Origin: Streptomyces roseoviridis
Lineage (GTDB): Bacteria; Actinomycetota; Actinomycetes; Streptomycetales; Streptomycetaceae
DNA: 64,000 bases
Assembly: GCF_039535235.1 (NCBI RefSeq)
Contig: NZ_BAAAWU010000001.1
Location: 3,720,001 to 3,784,000, forward strand
Reading direction: 5' to 3'
Shown here: piece by piece, positions 33,686-41,717 of the stretch
Layout: every line of letters begins with the position of its first letter
How positions within the stretch are numbered: the first letter of the stretch is position 1
Notes under the pieces: model-generated
What the model saw: the letters and a program-made list of their open reading frames with translations, nothing else
Told to the model about the DNA's origin: nothing
Databases searched by the model: none
Program-made: the position numbers and the translations under genes

Positions 33686-36424
33686 TCAGCCGCCCAGGCT
33701 TCCCCAGGTTCCGCCGCCGCTGGGCCTTCCGCCGCCGCCACCGCCGCCGCTGTCGGCGCTCGGGCTGTCGGTCGGATCCGGTGGCGGTGTGGTGGTGGGT
33801 CCGCCGTTGGACCCGCCGTTGTCGTTGCCGGTGGTGGCGCCGCCGTCGGAGTTGCAGGGCCAGTCCCAGACGCTGCAGCTCTTCTCCGGGTCGGGCGACT
33901 TGGTCGGCTTCTGCGTGGGCGGCTGCGTCGACGGCGTCATCGACGGCGTCTGCGACGGGGTCTGGGTGGGCGTCGGGGTCGGGCTGACCATGCCGCCGCC
34001 GTAGACGCCTTCGGCGTCCAGCTCCTCGGGCTCCGGGAAGCTCTTCGGCTCGGTGCCCTTGAGTGCCTCGGTCATGTAGTCGTGCCAGATCTGCGACGGG
34101 AACGACGAACCGTGGATCTTCGGCTGGGCGCCCGTGCCGAACATGGACTCGAACTTGCGCTTCGTGTTGGTGGCGTCGTCGTCGAAGCGGTACATGTCGA
34201 TCGCGGTCGACAGCTGCGGGGTGTACCCCACGAACCAGGCCGAGTTGTTGCCGTCGGTGGTACCCGTCTTGCCGGCCGCCTCACGGTCGTCGAGCGCGGC
34301 CTTCTTGCCGGTGCCGCCCGTGACGACGTCCTTCAGCACGTCGGTGATGTTGCTGGCGACGGCCGTGGAGAACACTCGCTTCGGCTTGGCCTCGTGCTTG
34401 TACTTCTCCTGGCCCTGCTTGAGGACCCGCTCCACCGAGTACACGTCGTTGCGCTCGCCGTTGTTGGCGAAGGTCGCGTAGGCCCCGGCCATGCGGATCG
34501 CACTCGGGCTGGAGATACCGAGGGAGAAGGAGGGCACGTTGGCCTTGACGAGCGAGCCCTCGCGCAGACCGGCGTCGATGGCGGCCTGGCGGACCTTGTC
34601 GATGCCGACGTCCATGCCGAGCTGCACGTACGGCGAGTTCGCGGACTTCATCATCGCCGTGCGGAGGTTGATCCGGTCGTAGCTCGCGTCGTCGTCGTTG
34701 ACCTGGAGCCACTCCTTGCCGTTCTCGTCGTGCCAGATCGTGCCGTCGTAGTTCCTGATCCTCAGCTTGTTCTGGGCGTTGTAGTAGCTCTTGTCAGGGT
34801 CGACGAGCGTCCGGGTGGAGGGACCCTGGACGGCGTCTCCACGGGGGTCACGGACACCGTCCCGCATCGCCGCCGCCAGCACGAAGGGCTTGAACGTCGA
34901 ACCGACCTGGGCACCGGTCTCGTCCGCGTTGTTGGTGAAGTGCTTGGTGGCGTTGGTGCCACCGTAGATGGCCACGATCGCGCCCGTCTCGGGGTTGACC
35001 GAGGCGCCGCCGAACTGGACGTGGGTGTCCGTCTTCGGGCGCTTCTCCGGGTCGATGTGCTCTTCGTAGATCTTCTTGATCGAGCTCTCGAGCGCCTGGA
35101 CCTTCTTCTTGTCGAAGGTCGTGTAGACCTCGTAGCCGCCGCGGGCCAGGTCCTGCTCGCTGATGCCCAGCTCGTCGTTGTTCAGGATGCTCGACTGGGC
35201 GGTGCGCACCAGGTAGCCGATCTGGCCGCCGAGCTGGGCGCCGCTGGTGCGCGGCTTCACCTTGGGGAAGTCGCGGTACTTCGCCCGCTCCTCGGCCGGC
35301 AGGTGTCCGTCCTTGACCATCTCGTCGAGGATCCACGACCAGCGCTTCGTCACGCGCTCGGTGTTGGCTTCCTGGGTGGCGTCCGGGTCGATGTCCGGGT
35401 TTCCGGCCGGGTCGTAGTACGTCGCGCCCTTGAGCAGCGAGGCGAGGAAGGCGGACTCGCTGGCGTCGAGCTCGTGGGAGTTCTTGCCGAAGTACGTGCG
35501 GGCCGCGGCCTGGATGCCGTACGCGCCGCGCCCGTAGTACGCGGTGTTGAGATAGCCCGCCATGATGTCGGGCTTCTCCATCTCGTTGCCGACACGCATG
35601 GAGATGAAGAGTTCCTTCACCTTGCGGGTCAGCGTCTGCGACTGGTCGTCGAGACGGTTGTTCTTCACGTACTGCTGGGTGATGGTCGAGCCACCCTGGG
35701 TCTCGCCGCCCTTGGCCATGTTCCACACGGCGCGGCCGATGCCCATGGGGTCGATGCCGGAGTCGGTACGGAAGGTCTTGTTCTCGGCCGAGATCACCGC
35801 GTCCTGCATGACCTTCGGGATCTGCTCGATCCCGACGATCTGGCGGTTGACCTCTCCGCCGGTCGCCGCCATCACGGTCTTGTCCGACCAGTAGAAGACG
35901 TTGTTCTGCGCCTTGGCGCTGATTGCCACGTCGGGGATGCCGACCATGGCGTACGCGATCGTCGCCGCGCCCATGAGGCCGCCGAAGAAGGCCAGGAACA
36001 GGCCCGTCGTGAGCTTCCACGAGGGCACCCAGCGTCGCCAGCCGTACTTTCCGTACCGCGGGTAGTCGATGGCCCTCTTCTTGCCGGGCGGACGACCGCC
36101 CCCGCGTCCCCGTCCGGGACCACCGCCGTGGCCGCCGCCCCCGCCGCGCCGTCCGCCGCCGGCTCCTCCCGGGCCGCCTGCCTCGGGCGCGCGCCTGCGC
36201 CCGCCCCGCTGCGCGGCGCGCCGGGCCTCGGCACGTCCTCCGTAGGGACGCTGCTCCTCCCCGTAGGAGGAAGGCGGGCCGTACGAGGCCGACGGGGACC
36301 CCGTCGGGACCTCGCGGCCCTGGGCCGACCTGCGGCCCATCGGCTGCTGGGCGGCGCGCCGGGCCGCAGCGCGACCGCCACTCGGCGGCTGCTGCTGCGG
36401 CATTTTGCGACGATGCTCGCTCAT
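33686..36424 (-). CDS. Class A penicillin-binding protein
   Basis: A bifunctional peptidoglycan synthase of 912 residues. A low-complexity basic/Gly-rich cytoplasmic region (1-130) precedes one membrane anchor (about 138-160). The GT51 transglycosylase domain has its catalytic Glu in SAENKTF, plus QGGSTITQQYVKN and AGYLNTAYYGRGAYGIQAAA. The transpeptidase domain has SxxK as STFK (Ser509), SANSPY as the SxN motif and KTGTTDG (Lys719). The last 120 residues are Pro/Thr/Ser-rich and end in a Gly tract, a cell-wall-spanning tail. Start ATG 36424 follows GAGGAG. The neighbouring glycosyltransferase is downstream; padR-ino1 is divergent. Confidence 0.95.
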   Translation of the reverse strand: MSEHRRKMPQQQPPSGGRAAARRAAQQPMGRRSAQGREVPTGSPSASYGPPSSYGEEQRPYGGRAEARRAAQRGGRRRAPEAGGPGGAGGGRRGGGGGHGGGPGRGRGGGRPPGKKRAIDYPRYGKYGWRRWVPSWKLTTGLFLAFFGGLMGAATIAYAMVGIPDVAISAKAQNNVFYWSDKTVMAATGGEVNRQIVGIEQIPKVMQDAVISAENKTFRTDSGIDPMGIGRAVWNMAKGGETQGGSTITQQYVKNNRLDDQSQTLTRKVKELFISMRVGNEMEKPDIMAGYLNTAYYGRGAYGIQAAARTYFGKNSHELDASESAFLASLLKGATYYDPAGNPDIDPDATQEANTERVTKRWSWILDEMVKDGHLPAEERAKYRDFPKVKPRTSGAQLGGQIGYLVRTAQSSILNNDELGISEQDLARGGYEVYTTFDKKKVQALESSIKKIYEEHIDPEKRPKTDTHVQFGGASVNPETGAIVAIYGGTNATKHFTNNADETGAQVGSTFKPFVLAAAMRDGVRDPRGDAVQGPSTRTLVDPDKSYYNAQNKLRIRNYDGTIWHDENGKEWLQVNDDDASYDRINLRTAMMKSANSPYVQLGMDVGIDKVRQAAIDAGLREGSLVKANVPSFSLGISSPSAIRMAGAYATFANNGERNDVYSVERVLKQGQEKYKHEAKPKRVFSTAVASNITDVLKDVVTGGTGKKAALDDREAAGKTGTTDGNNSAWFVGYTPQLSTAIDMYRFDDDATNTKRKFESMFGTGAQPKIHGSSFPSQIWHDYMTEALKGTEPKSFPEPEELDAEGVYGGGMVSPTPTPTQTPSQTPSMTPSTQPPTQKPTKSPDPEKSCSVWDWPCNSDGGATTGNDNGGSNGGPTTTPPPDPTDSPSADSGGGGGGGRPSGGGTWGSLGG

Positions 36425-36700
36425 CGAACGACTACTCCTCGGGCAGGCGCGTACGCCTGGAAGCGGCAGTTGAGTTCCGGTCCCCCCGAAATGCACACGG
36501 CCGGACCTCGGAAAAAGCCCCGCCGTGCCGCAGCCGGTCACCCGCTTCACTGACGCCCTGCGGCATCGCGTGGTTCCCGGTGGTCTGCATGCCGCACAGA
36601 CTACGCACGGCCAAAACCCACCTAGGGCCGAACTTCACCCCAAATCCGGCAAGTCGATTGCTGTGAATTGACGATGTGACGCCGCTCACCCGAGTCCCAC
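36425..36700. other. Upstream region of the PBP gene
   Basis: This is the left part of the 410-bp divergent gap between the PBP and padR genes. On the minus strand TAGTCT (about 36600) could be a -10, but no good -35 was found. I see no gene, and no long inverted repeat. Confidence 0.35.
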
Positions 36701-36753
36701 TTGTCGGACGCAGAGGCCCGTTCTATCGTCAGGATGTATCGAGTCGATACATC
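36701..36753 (+). promoter_or_regulatory. padR-ino1 promoter with 21-bp operator palindrome
   Basis: A -35 TTGTCG (36701-36706) and -10 TATCGT (36724-36729) are separated by 17 bp. The predicted start of transcription lies inside a perfect inverted repeat, GATGTATCGA-G-TCGATACATC (36733-36753). Its core ATGTAT/ATACAT is the usual PadR operator pattern. It should allow PadR to block its own promoter and that of ino1. Confidence 0.8.
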
Positions 36754-36834
36754 ACTGCGGCACATCGGCTCGTCATATCGAGTTTTTCGCACGTGGTCCG
36801 AGAGACAGTTCCCCGGGAGCGGAGGAGGCGACGG

Positions 36835-37524
36835 ATGAGCAGGCGCTCAGGAATCCTCGAGTTCGCCGTCCTCGGCCTCCTGCGCGAGGCCCCGATGCAC
36901 GGGTACGAGCTCCGCAAACGGCTCAACACCTCACTGGGGATCTTCCGGGCCTTCAGTTACGGCACCCTCTACCCCTGCCTCAAGACGCTGGTCGCAAACG
37001 GCTGGTTGATCGAGGAGCCGGGCAGCGCCCCCGAGGAGGCCGTGGCGGCCTCCCTGGCAGGGCGGCGCGCCAAGATCGTCTACCGGTTGACGGCCGAAGG
37101 TAAGGAGCACTTCGAGGAGCTCCTCTCCCACACCGGCCCCGACGCCTGGGAGGACGAGCACTTCGCCGCCCGGTTCGCCTTCTTCGGCCAGACCGAGCGA
37201 GAGGTGCGCATGCGGGTGCTGGAGGGGCGCCGCAGCCGGCTGGAGGAGCGCCTGGAGAAGATGCGCGCCTCTCTGGCCCGTACGCGCGAGCGCCTCGACG
37301 ACTACACGCTTGAGCTGCAGCGCCACGGAATGGAGTCCGTGGAGCGCGAAGTGCGCTGGCTGAACGAGCTCATCGAGAGCGAGCGGGCGGGGCGGGATCA
37401 GCGATCCGGCCCCGACGCCCCCGAGGGCGCCGCTCAGCAGGACAAAGAATCTGGAGAAACGGGCGGCCTGCCCCGGCACGGGGGCAGTACCCGGCCGGAT
37501 CCGTCCGACGACACCGCCAAGTGA
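36835..37524 (+). CDS. PadR-family transcriptional regulator
   Basis: A 229-residue PadR protein. The N-terminal winged helix starts SGILEFAVLGLLREAPMHGY and contains SYGTLYPCLKTLVANGWLIE. Its wing ends at IVYRLTAEGKEHFEELL. A long amphipathic dimerisation helix (about residues 115-185, including LEERLEKMRASLARTRERL) follows, and the tail is disordered. Start ATG 36835 has GGAGGAGGCG upstream. Its promoter overlaps a perfect 21-bp operator, so autoregulation is likely. ino1 starts 48 bp downstream, so this regulator probably controls inositol phosphate synthesis. Confidence 0.92.
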   Translation: MSRRSGILEFAVLGLLREAPMHGYELRKRLNTSLGIFRAFSYGTLYPCLKTLVANGWLIEEPGSAPEEAVAASLAGRRAKIVYRLTAEGKEHFEELLSHTGPDAWEDEHFAARFAFFGQTEREVRMRVLEGRRSRLEERLEKMRASLARTRERLDDYTLELQRHGMESVEREVRWLNELIESERAGRDQRSGPDAPEGAAQQDKESGETGGLPRHGGSTRPDPSDDTAK

Positions 37525-37572
37525 AACCCTGCTCTCGCAGGGCTTCCACGATCACACAGGGAGCAACCGGAA

Positions 37573-38655
37573 ATGGGTTCGGTTCGCGTAGCCATCGTCG
37601 GCGTGGGCAACTGCGCCGCCTCGCTGGTGCAGGGCGTCGAGTACTACAAGGACGCCGACCCGGCGTCCAAGGTGCCCGGCCTGATGCACGTGCAGTTCGG
37701 CGAGTACCACGTCCGTGACGTGGAGTTCGTGGCCGCCTTCGACGTGGACGCGAAGAAGGTCGGCCTCGACCTCGCGGACGCCATCGGCGCCAGCGAGAAC
37801 AACACCATCAAGATCTGCGACGTCCCGAACACCGGCGTCACGGTCCAGCGCGGCCACACCCTGGACGGTCTCGGCAAGTACTACCGCGAGACCATCGAGG
37901 AGTCCGCCGAGGCCCCGGTCGACATCGTCCAGGTCCTCAAGGACAAGCAGGTCGACGTTCTCGTCTGCTACCTGCCCGTGGGCTCCGAGGACGCGGCGAA
38001 GTTCTACGCCCAGTGCGCCATCGACGCCAAGGTCGCCTTCGTCAACGCCCTCCCGGTCTTCATCGCCGGCACCAAGGAGTGGGCCGACAAGTTCACCGAG
38101 GCCGGTGTCCCGATCGTCGGCGACGACATCAAGTCCCAGGTCGGCGCCACCATCACGCACCGCGTCATGGCGAAGCTCTTCGAGGACCGCGGTGTCATCC
38201 TCGACCGCACGATGCAGCTGAACGTCGGCGGCAACATGGACTTCAAGAACATGCTCGAGCGCGAGCGCCTGGAGTCCAAGAAGATCTCCAAGACGCAGGC
38301 CGTCACCTCGCAGATCCCCGACCGGGAGCTCGGCGAGAAGAACGTCCACATCGGCCCCTCCGACTACGTGGCCTGGCTGGACGACCGCAAGTGGGCGTAC
38401 GTCCGCCTCGAGGGCCGCGCCTTCGGTGACGTTCCGCTGAACCTGGAGTACAAGCTCGAGGTGTGGGACTCCCCGAACTCCGCCGGCGTCATCATCGACG
38501 CCGTGCGCGCCGCGAAGATCGCAAAGGACCGCGGCATCGGCGGCCCGATCCTGTCGGCGTCGTCGTACTTCATGAAGTCCCCGCCGGTCCAGTACTTCGA
38601 CGACGAGGCCCGCGAGAACGTCGAGAAGTTCATCAAGGGTGAGGTCGAGCGCTGA
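37573..38655 (+). CDS. ino1: Inositol-3-phosphate synthase
   Basis: Ino1 converts glucose-6-phosphate to inositol-3-phosphate, the committed step to inositol lipids and mycothiol. The 360-residue length fits the actinobacterial type. The NAD-binding motif is [16 protein letters not shown] near the N-terminus, and the conserved catalytic regions include [32 protein letters not shown] and [14 protein letters not shown]. It lies directly downstream of padR, and a perfect terminator hairpin follows 25 bp after the stop. Inositol made here would supply mycothiol, which cooperates with the thioredoxin system encoded 11 kb away; that link is inference. Confidence 0.96.
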   Translation: MGSVRVAIVGVGNCAASLVQGVEYYKDADPASKVPGLMHVQFGEYHVRDVEFVAAFDVDAKKVGLDLADAIGASENNTIKICDVPNTGVTVQRGHTLDGLGKYYRETIEESAEAPVDIVQVLKDKQVDVLVCYLPVGSEDAAKFYAQCAIDAKVAFVNALPVFIAGTKEWADKFTEAGVPIVGDDIKSQVGATITHRVMAKLFEDRGVILDRTMQLNVGGNMDFKNMLERERLESKKISKTQAVTSQIPDRELGEKNVHIGPSDYVAWLDDRKWAYVRLEGRAFGDVPLNLEYKLEVWDSPNSAGVIIDAVRAAKIAKDRGIGGPILSASSYFMKSPPVQYFDDEARENVEKFIKGEVER

Positions 38656-38680
38656 CCTGAAGGCCGAGCGCATCGATGAG

Positions 38681-38714
38681 GAGGGTCCCCGGGCGGCAGT
38701 GCCCGGGGACCCTC
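38681..38714 (+). terminator. Terminator of padR-ino1
   Basis: GAGGGTCCCCGGGC (38681-38694) and GCCCGGGGACCCTC (38701-38714) form a perfect 14-bp stem with a 6-nt loop. It ends 22 bp before the ATG of the MFS gene, leaving little room for that gene's promoter. Confidence 0.85.
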
Positions 38715-38736
38715 GTCGTATGTGAGTCTTGCTGCC

Positions 38737-39996
38737 ATGCCCGTCGTGCGTGATCTGCGCGTCCTCCTGCGCCTGCGCAACTTCCGCCGTCTGCTCGCCG
38801 TGCGCCTGCTCTCCCAGTGCGCCGACGGCGTCTACCAGGTCGCCCTCGCGACCTACGTCGTCTTCTCCCCGGAGAAGGAGACCAGCGCGGGCGCCATCGC
38901 CGCCGCCATGGCGGTCCTGCTGCTCCCGTACTCCTTGGTGGGTCCGTTCGCCGGCGTCCTGCTCGACCGCTGGCGGCGACGCCAGGTCTTCTTCTTCGGA
39001 AACCTGCTGCGCGCCCTCCTCGCGGGCGGCACCGCGCTGCTCATCCTGGCCTCGGTGCCCGACTGGCTCTTCTACGTCTCCGCCCTCTCCGTCACGGCCG
39101 TCAACCGCTTCGTCCTGGCGGGACTCTCGGCCGCGCTGCCACGCGTGGTCGACGACGAGCGGCTGGTCGTCGCCAATTCCCTCTCCCCGACCGCCGGCAC
39201 GCTCGCGGCGACGGTCGGCGGCGGTCTCGCCTTCGGAACGCGTCTTGTCGTCGGCGACTCCGACGCCGTGGTCGTCCTGCTGGGCGCCGCCCTCTACCTC
39301 TGCTCCGGCCTGGCTTCGCTCCGGATGTCCCGTGAGCTCCTCGGGCCGGACCGGGCGCCGACCCGGCCCGGTCTCCTCGACGCCCTGTCCTCCACCGCAC
39401 GAGGACTGGCCGGCGGGCTGCGGCACCTGTTCGAGCGGCGCCCCGCGGCCCGGGCGCTGGCCGCGGTGTCCGTCATGCGCTTCTGCTACGGCGCCCTCTT
39501 CGTCACGGTCCTCATGCTCAGCCGGTACGCGTGGAGCACGACGGAGTCGGAGGGCCTGGCCGTGCTCGGGCTCGCGGTCGCCGCGTCCGGTGCCGGCTTC
39601 TTCGCCTCGGCGGTGATCTCCCCCTGGACGATCGGCAGGCTCGGCCCCTTCGGCTGGATGACGGTGTGCGCGTCCGCCGCCGCCGTGCTGACCCCTGCCC
39701 TGGGCCTGACCTTCGCCCGGACTCCCTTCCTCCTGGCCGCCTTCGTGCTCGGCATGGCCACCCAGGGCGCGAAGATCGCCACGGACACCGTCGTCCAGAC
39801 GGCCGTGGACGACGCCTACCGGGGACGGGTCTTCTCCCTGTACGACGTCCTGTTCAACGTCGCCTTCGTCAGCGCGGCCGGAGTGGCGGCACTGATGCTC
39901 CCGCCGGACGGCCGCTCTCCGGCCATCGTGGCTCTGGTGGGCGGTCTCTATGCCGTCGTCGCGCTCGCGCTCGTCCGCACCCGCAGAAAGGGGTGA
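38737..39996 (+). CDS. MFS transporter
   Basis: A 419-residue membrane protein with about 12 helices. It has the typical early MFS loop LLDRWRRRQVFFFGNLLRAL between helices 2 and 3, and helices such as ALLILASVPDWLFYVSALS, AVLGLAVAASGAGFFASAV and FLLAAFVLGMATQGAKIATD. It resembles efflux-type MFS members; the substrate is unknown. The start ATG 38737 lacks a clear ribosome-binding site, and the preceding terminator ends 22 bp upstream. A -10-like TATGTG at 38719-38724 would give a leader of only a few bases. The stop codon lies inside a parS-containing palindrome. Confidence 0.88.
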   Translation: MPVVRDLRVLLRLRNFRRLLAVRLLSQCADGVYQVALATYVVFSPEKETSAGAIAAAMAVLLLPYSLVGPFAGVLLDRWRRRQVFFFGNLLRALLAGGTALLILASVPDWLFYVSALSVTAVNRFVLAGLSAALPRVVDDERLVVANSLSPTAGTLAATVGGGLAFGTRLVVGDSDAVVVLLGAALYLCSGLASLRMSRELLGPDRAPTRPGLLDALSSTARGLAGGLRHLFERRPAARALAAVSVMRFCYGALFVTVLMLSRYAWSTTESEGLAVLGLAVAASGAGFFASAVISPWTIGRLGPFGWMTVCASAAAVLTPALGLTFARTPFLLAAFVLGMATQGAKIATDTVVQTAVDDAYRGRVFSLYDVLFNVAFVSAAGVAALMLPPDGRSPAIVALVGGLYAVVALALVRTRRKG

Positions 39997-40020
39997 TGTT
40001 TCACGTGAAACATCACCCCT
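39989..40020. terminator. 32-bp perfect palindrome containing parS
   Basis: AGGGGTGAT and its complement flank parS (39998-40011), giving perfect symmetry from 39989 to 40020. The left arm includes the TGA stop codon of the MFS gene (39994-39996). It lies between that gene and the convergent cca gene and can form a hairpin in RNA from either strand. Confidence 0.7.
39998..40011. other. parS site 4
   Basis: An exact GTTTCACGTGAAAC, 1 bp after the MFS stop codon, centre of a 32-bp palindrome and 44 bp from parS site 5. Confidence 0.95.
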
Positions 40021-40041
40021 GCCCGGCGATCCGCGGTCGAT

Positions 40042-40055
40042 GTTTCACGTGAAAC
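40042..40055. other. parS site 5
   Basis: A second exact GTTTCACGTGAAAC in the same 70-bp intergenic gap. Symmetry extends to 24 bp (40037-40060; arms TCGAT). It forms a closely spaced pair with site 4, 44 bp apart start to start (about four helical turns). Confidence 0.95.
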
Positions 40056-40066
40056 ATCGAGCCGCT

Positions 40067-41536
40067 TCAGTTCTCCTGGGCCGCCCACCACTCCTTGAGC
40101 GCGGCCACCGCGGCGTCATGTCCCATCGGACCGTTCTCCAGTCTGAGCTCCAGCAGGAACTTGTACGCGCGCCCCACGGCCGGCCCCGGACGGATGCCCA
40201 GGATCTCCTGGATCTGGTTGCCGTCCAGGTCCGGGCGGATCGAGTCCAGCTCCTCCTGCTCCTGGAGCTGGGCGATGCGCGCCTCCAGGCTGTCGTAGGT
40301 CCGGGAGAGGGCGGCAGCCTTGCGCTTGTTGCGGGTGGTGCAGTCGGAGCGCGTCAGCTTGTGGAGCCGGGTGAGCAGCGGTCCCGCGTCGCGGACATAG
40401 CGCCGGACGGCGGAGTCGGTCCACTCGCCCGCACCGTAGCCGTGGAAGCGGAGGTGGAGCTCCACGAGGCGGGAGACGTCCCTGATCATCTCGTTGGAGT
40501 ACTTGAGCGCGGTCATGCGCTTCTTGGTCATCTTCGCTCCGACCACCTCGTGGTGGTGGAAGGAGACCCGGCCGTCCTTCTCGAAGCGACGGGTGCGCGG
40601 CTTGCCGATGTCATGCAGCAGAGCCGCGAGGCGCAGCACGAGGTCCGGGCCGTCCTCCTCCAGGTCGATGGCCTGGTCGAGGACGGTGAGCGAGTGCTCG
40701 TAGACGTCCTTGTGCCGGTGGTGCTCGTCGCTCTCCAGCCGCAGGGCCGGCAGCTCGGGCAGCACATGGTCGGCGAGGCCCGTGTCGACCAGGAGTCCGA
40801 GGCCCTTGCGGGGGTTCGCCGAGAGGAGCAGCTTGTTGAACTCCTCACGGATGCGCTCGGCGGAGACGATCTCCAGCCGGCCGGACATCTCCTTCATGGC
40901 GGTGACGACCTCGGGGGCCACCTCGAAGTCCAGCTGGGCGGCGAAGCGCGCGGCCCGCATCATGCGCAGCGGGTCGTCCGAGAAGGACTCCTCGGGCGTC
41001 CCGGGAGTGCGCAGCACGCGCTCGGCGAGGTCCTCGAGGCCGCCGTGCGGGTCGATGAACTCCTTCTCCGGGAGCGCGACGGCCATGGCGTTGACGGTGA
41101 AGTCGCGGCGGACCAGGTCCTCCATGATGGAGTCGCCGTAGGAGACCTCGGGCTTGCGCGAGGTGCGGTCGTACGCCTCCGAGCGGTAGGTGGTGACCTC
41201 GACCTGGAAGTGCTGCACCGCGTCTCCGACGCGGGCCTCCTTCTGGCAGCCCACGGTGCCGAAGGCGATCCCGACCTCCCAGACGGCGTCGGCCCAGGGG
41301 CGCACGATCTTCAGCACGTCCTCGGGACGGGCGTCCGTCGTGAAGTCCAGGTCGTTGCCGAGACGGCCGAGGAGGGCGTCGCGCACCGAGCCGCCGACCA
41401 GAGCGAGGCTGAACCCGGCCTCCTTGAAACGGCGGGCGAGGTCGTCGGCGACAGGGGACACGCGCAGCAGTTCACTGACCGCGCGGCGTTGCACCTGGCT
41501 CAGGGCAGTCGGGGTGTCTTCGTTGGCGTTCGGCAC
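40067..41536 (-). CDS. cca: CCA tRNA nucleotidyltransferase
   Basis: A 489-residue class II nucleotidyltransferase that builds or repairs the 3' CCA end of tRNA. The catalytic head has LVGGSVRDALLGRLGNDLDF with the DxD carboxylates, then RRDFTVNAMAV and DPLRMMRAARFAAQL. A C-terminal HD domain follows (YEHSLTVLDQAID, ALLHDIGKP, HHHEVVGA), which may act as a phosphohydrolase. Actinobacterial genomes annotate this gene pcnB or cca; the sequence favours CCA addition. ATG 41536 is a plain start. The 3' end faces parS sites 4 and 5. Confidence 0.94.
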   Translation of the reverse strand: MPNANEDTPTALSQVQRRAVSELLRVSPVADDLARRFKEAGFSLALVGGSVRDALLGRLGNDLDFTTDARPEDVLKIVRPWADAVWEVGIAFGTVGCQKEARVGDAVQHFQVEVTTYRSEAYDRTSRKPEVSYGDSIMEDLVRRDFTVNAMAVALPEKEFIDPHGGLEDLAERVLRTPGTPEESFSDDPLRMMRAARFAAQLDFEVAPEVVTAMKEMSGRLEIVSAERIREEFNKLLLSANPRKGLGLLVDTGLADHVLPELPALRLESDEHHRHKDVYEHSLTVLDQAIDLEEDGPDLVLRLAALLHDIGKPRTRRFEKDGRVSFHHHEVVGAKMTKKRMTALKYSNEMIRDVSRLVELHLRFHGYGAGEWTDSAVRRYVRDAGPLLTRLHKLTRSDCTTRNKRKAAALSRTYDSLEARIAQLQEQEELDSIRPDLDGNQIQEILGIRPGPAVGRAYKFLLELRLENGPMGHDAAVAALKEWWAAQEN

Positions 41537-41717
41537 AACAGAAAAGGGTACGTGCCCCGGCTCACCACGACGTCCCCGTTTTCCGACCGCCCGGCCCCAT
41601 CCGCTGGAGCAGTCCCCGGCACTTGGCCCCCGCGTGCCTCGTTACCATGCCTGGACACAGCAACCGGGAACCAGCGACACCACTGACACCACAGACAACG
41701 ACGAGGACGGGCGACGC

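Noticed and set aside
30888..34004. Plus-strand open frame of about 1,000 codons
   Set aside because: It runs out of frame through the alanine-racemase-like gene and antisense to the GT87 gene. Composition is Arg/Pro/Gly-rich without motifs.
34082..36553. Plus-strand open frame of about 820 codons
   Set aside because: It is antisense to the class A PBP, whose catalytic motifs are intact on the minus strand.
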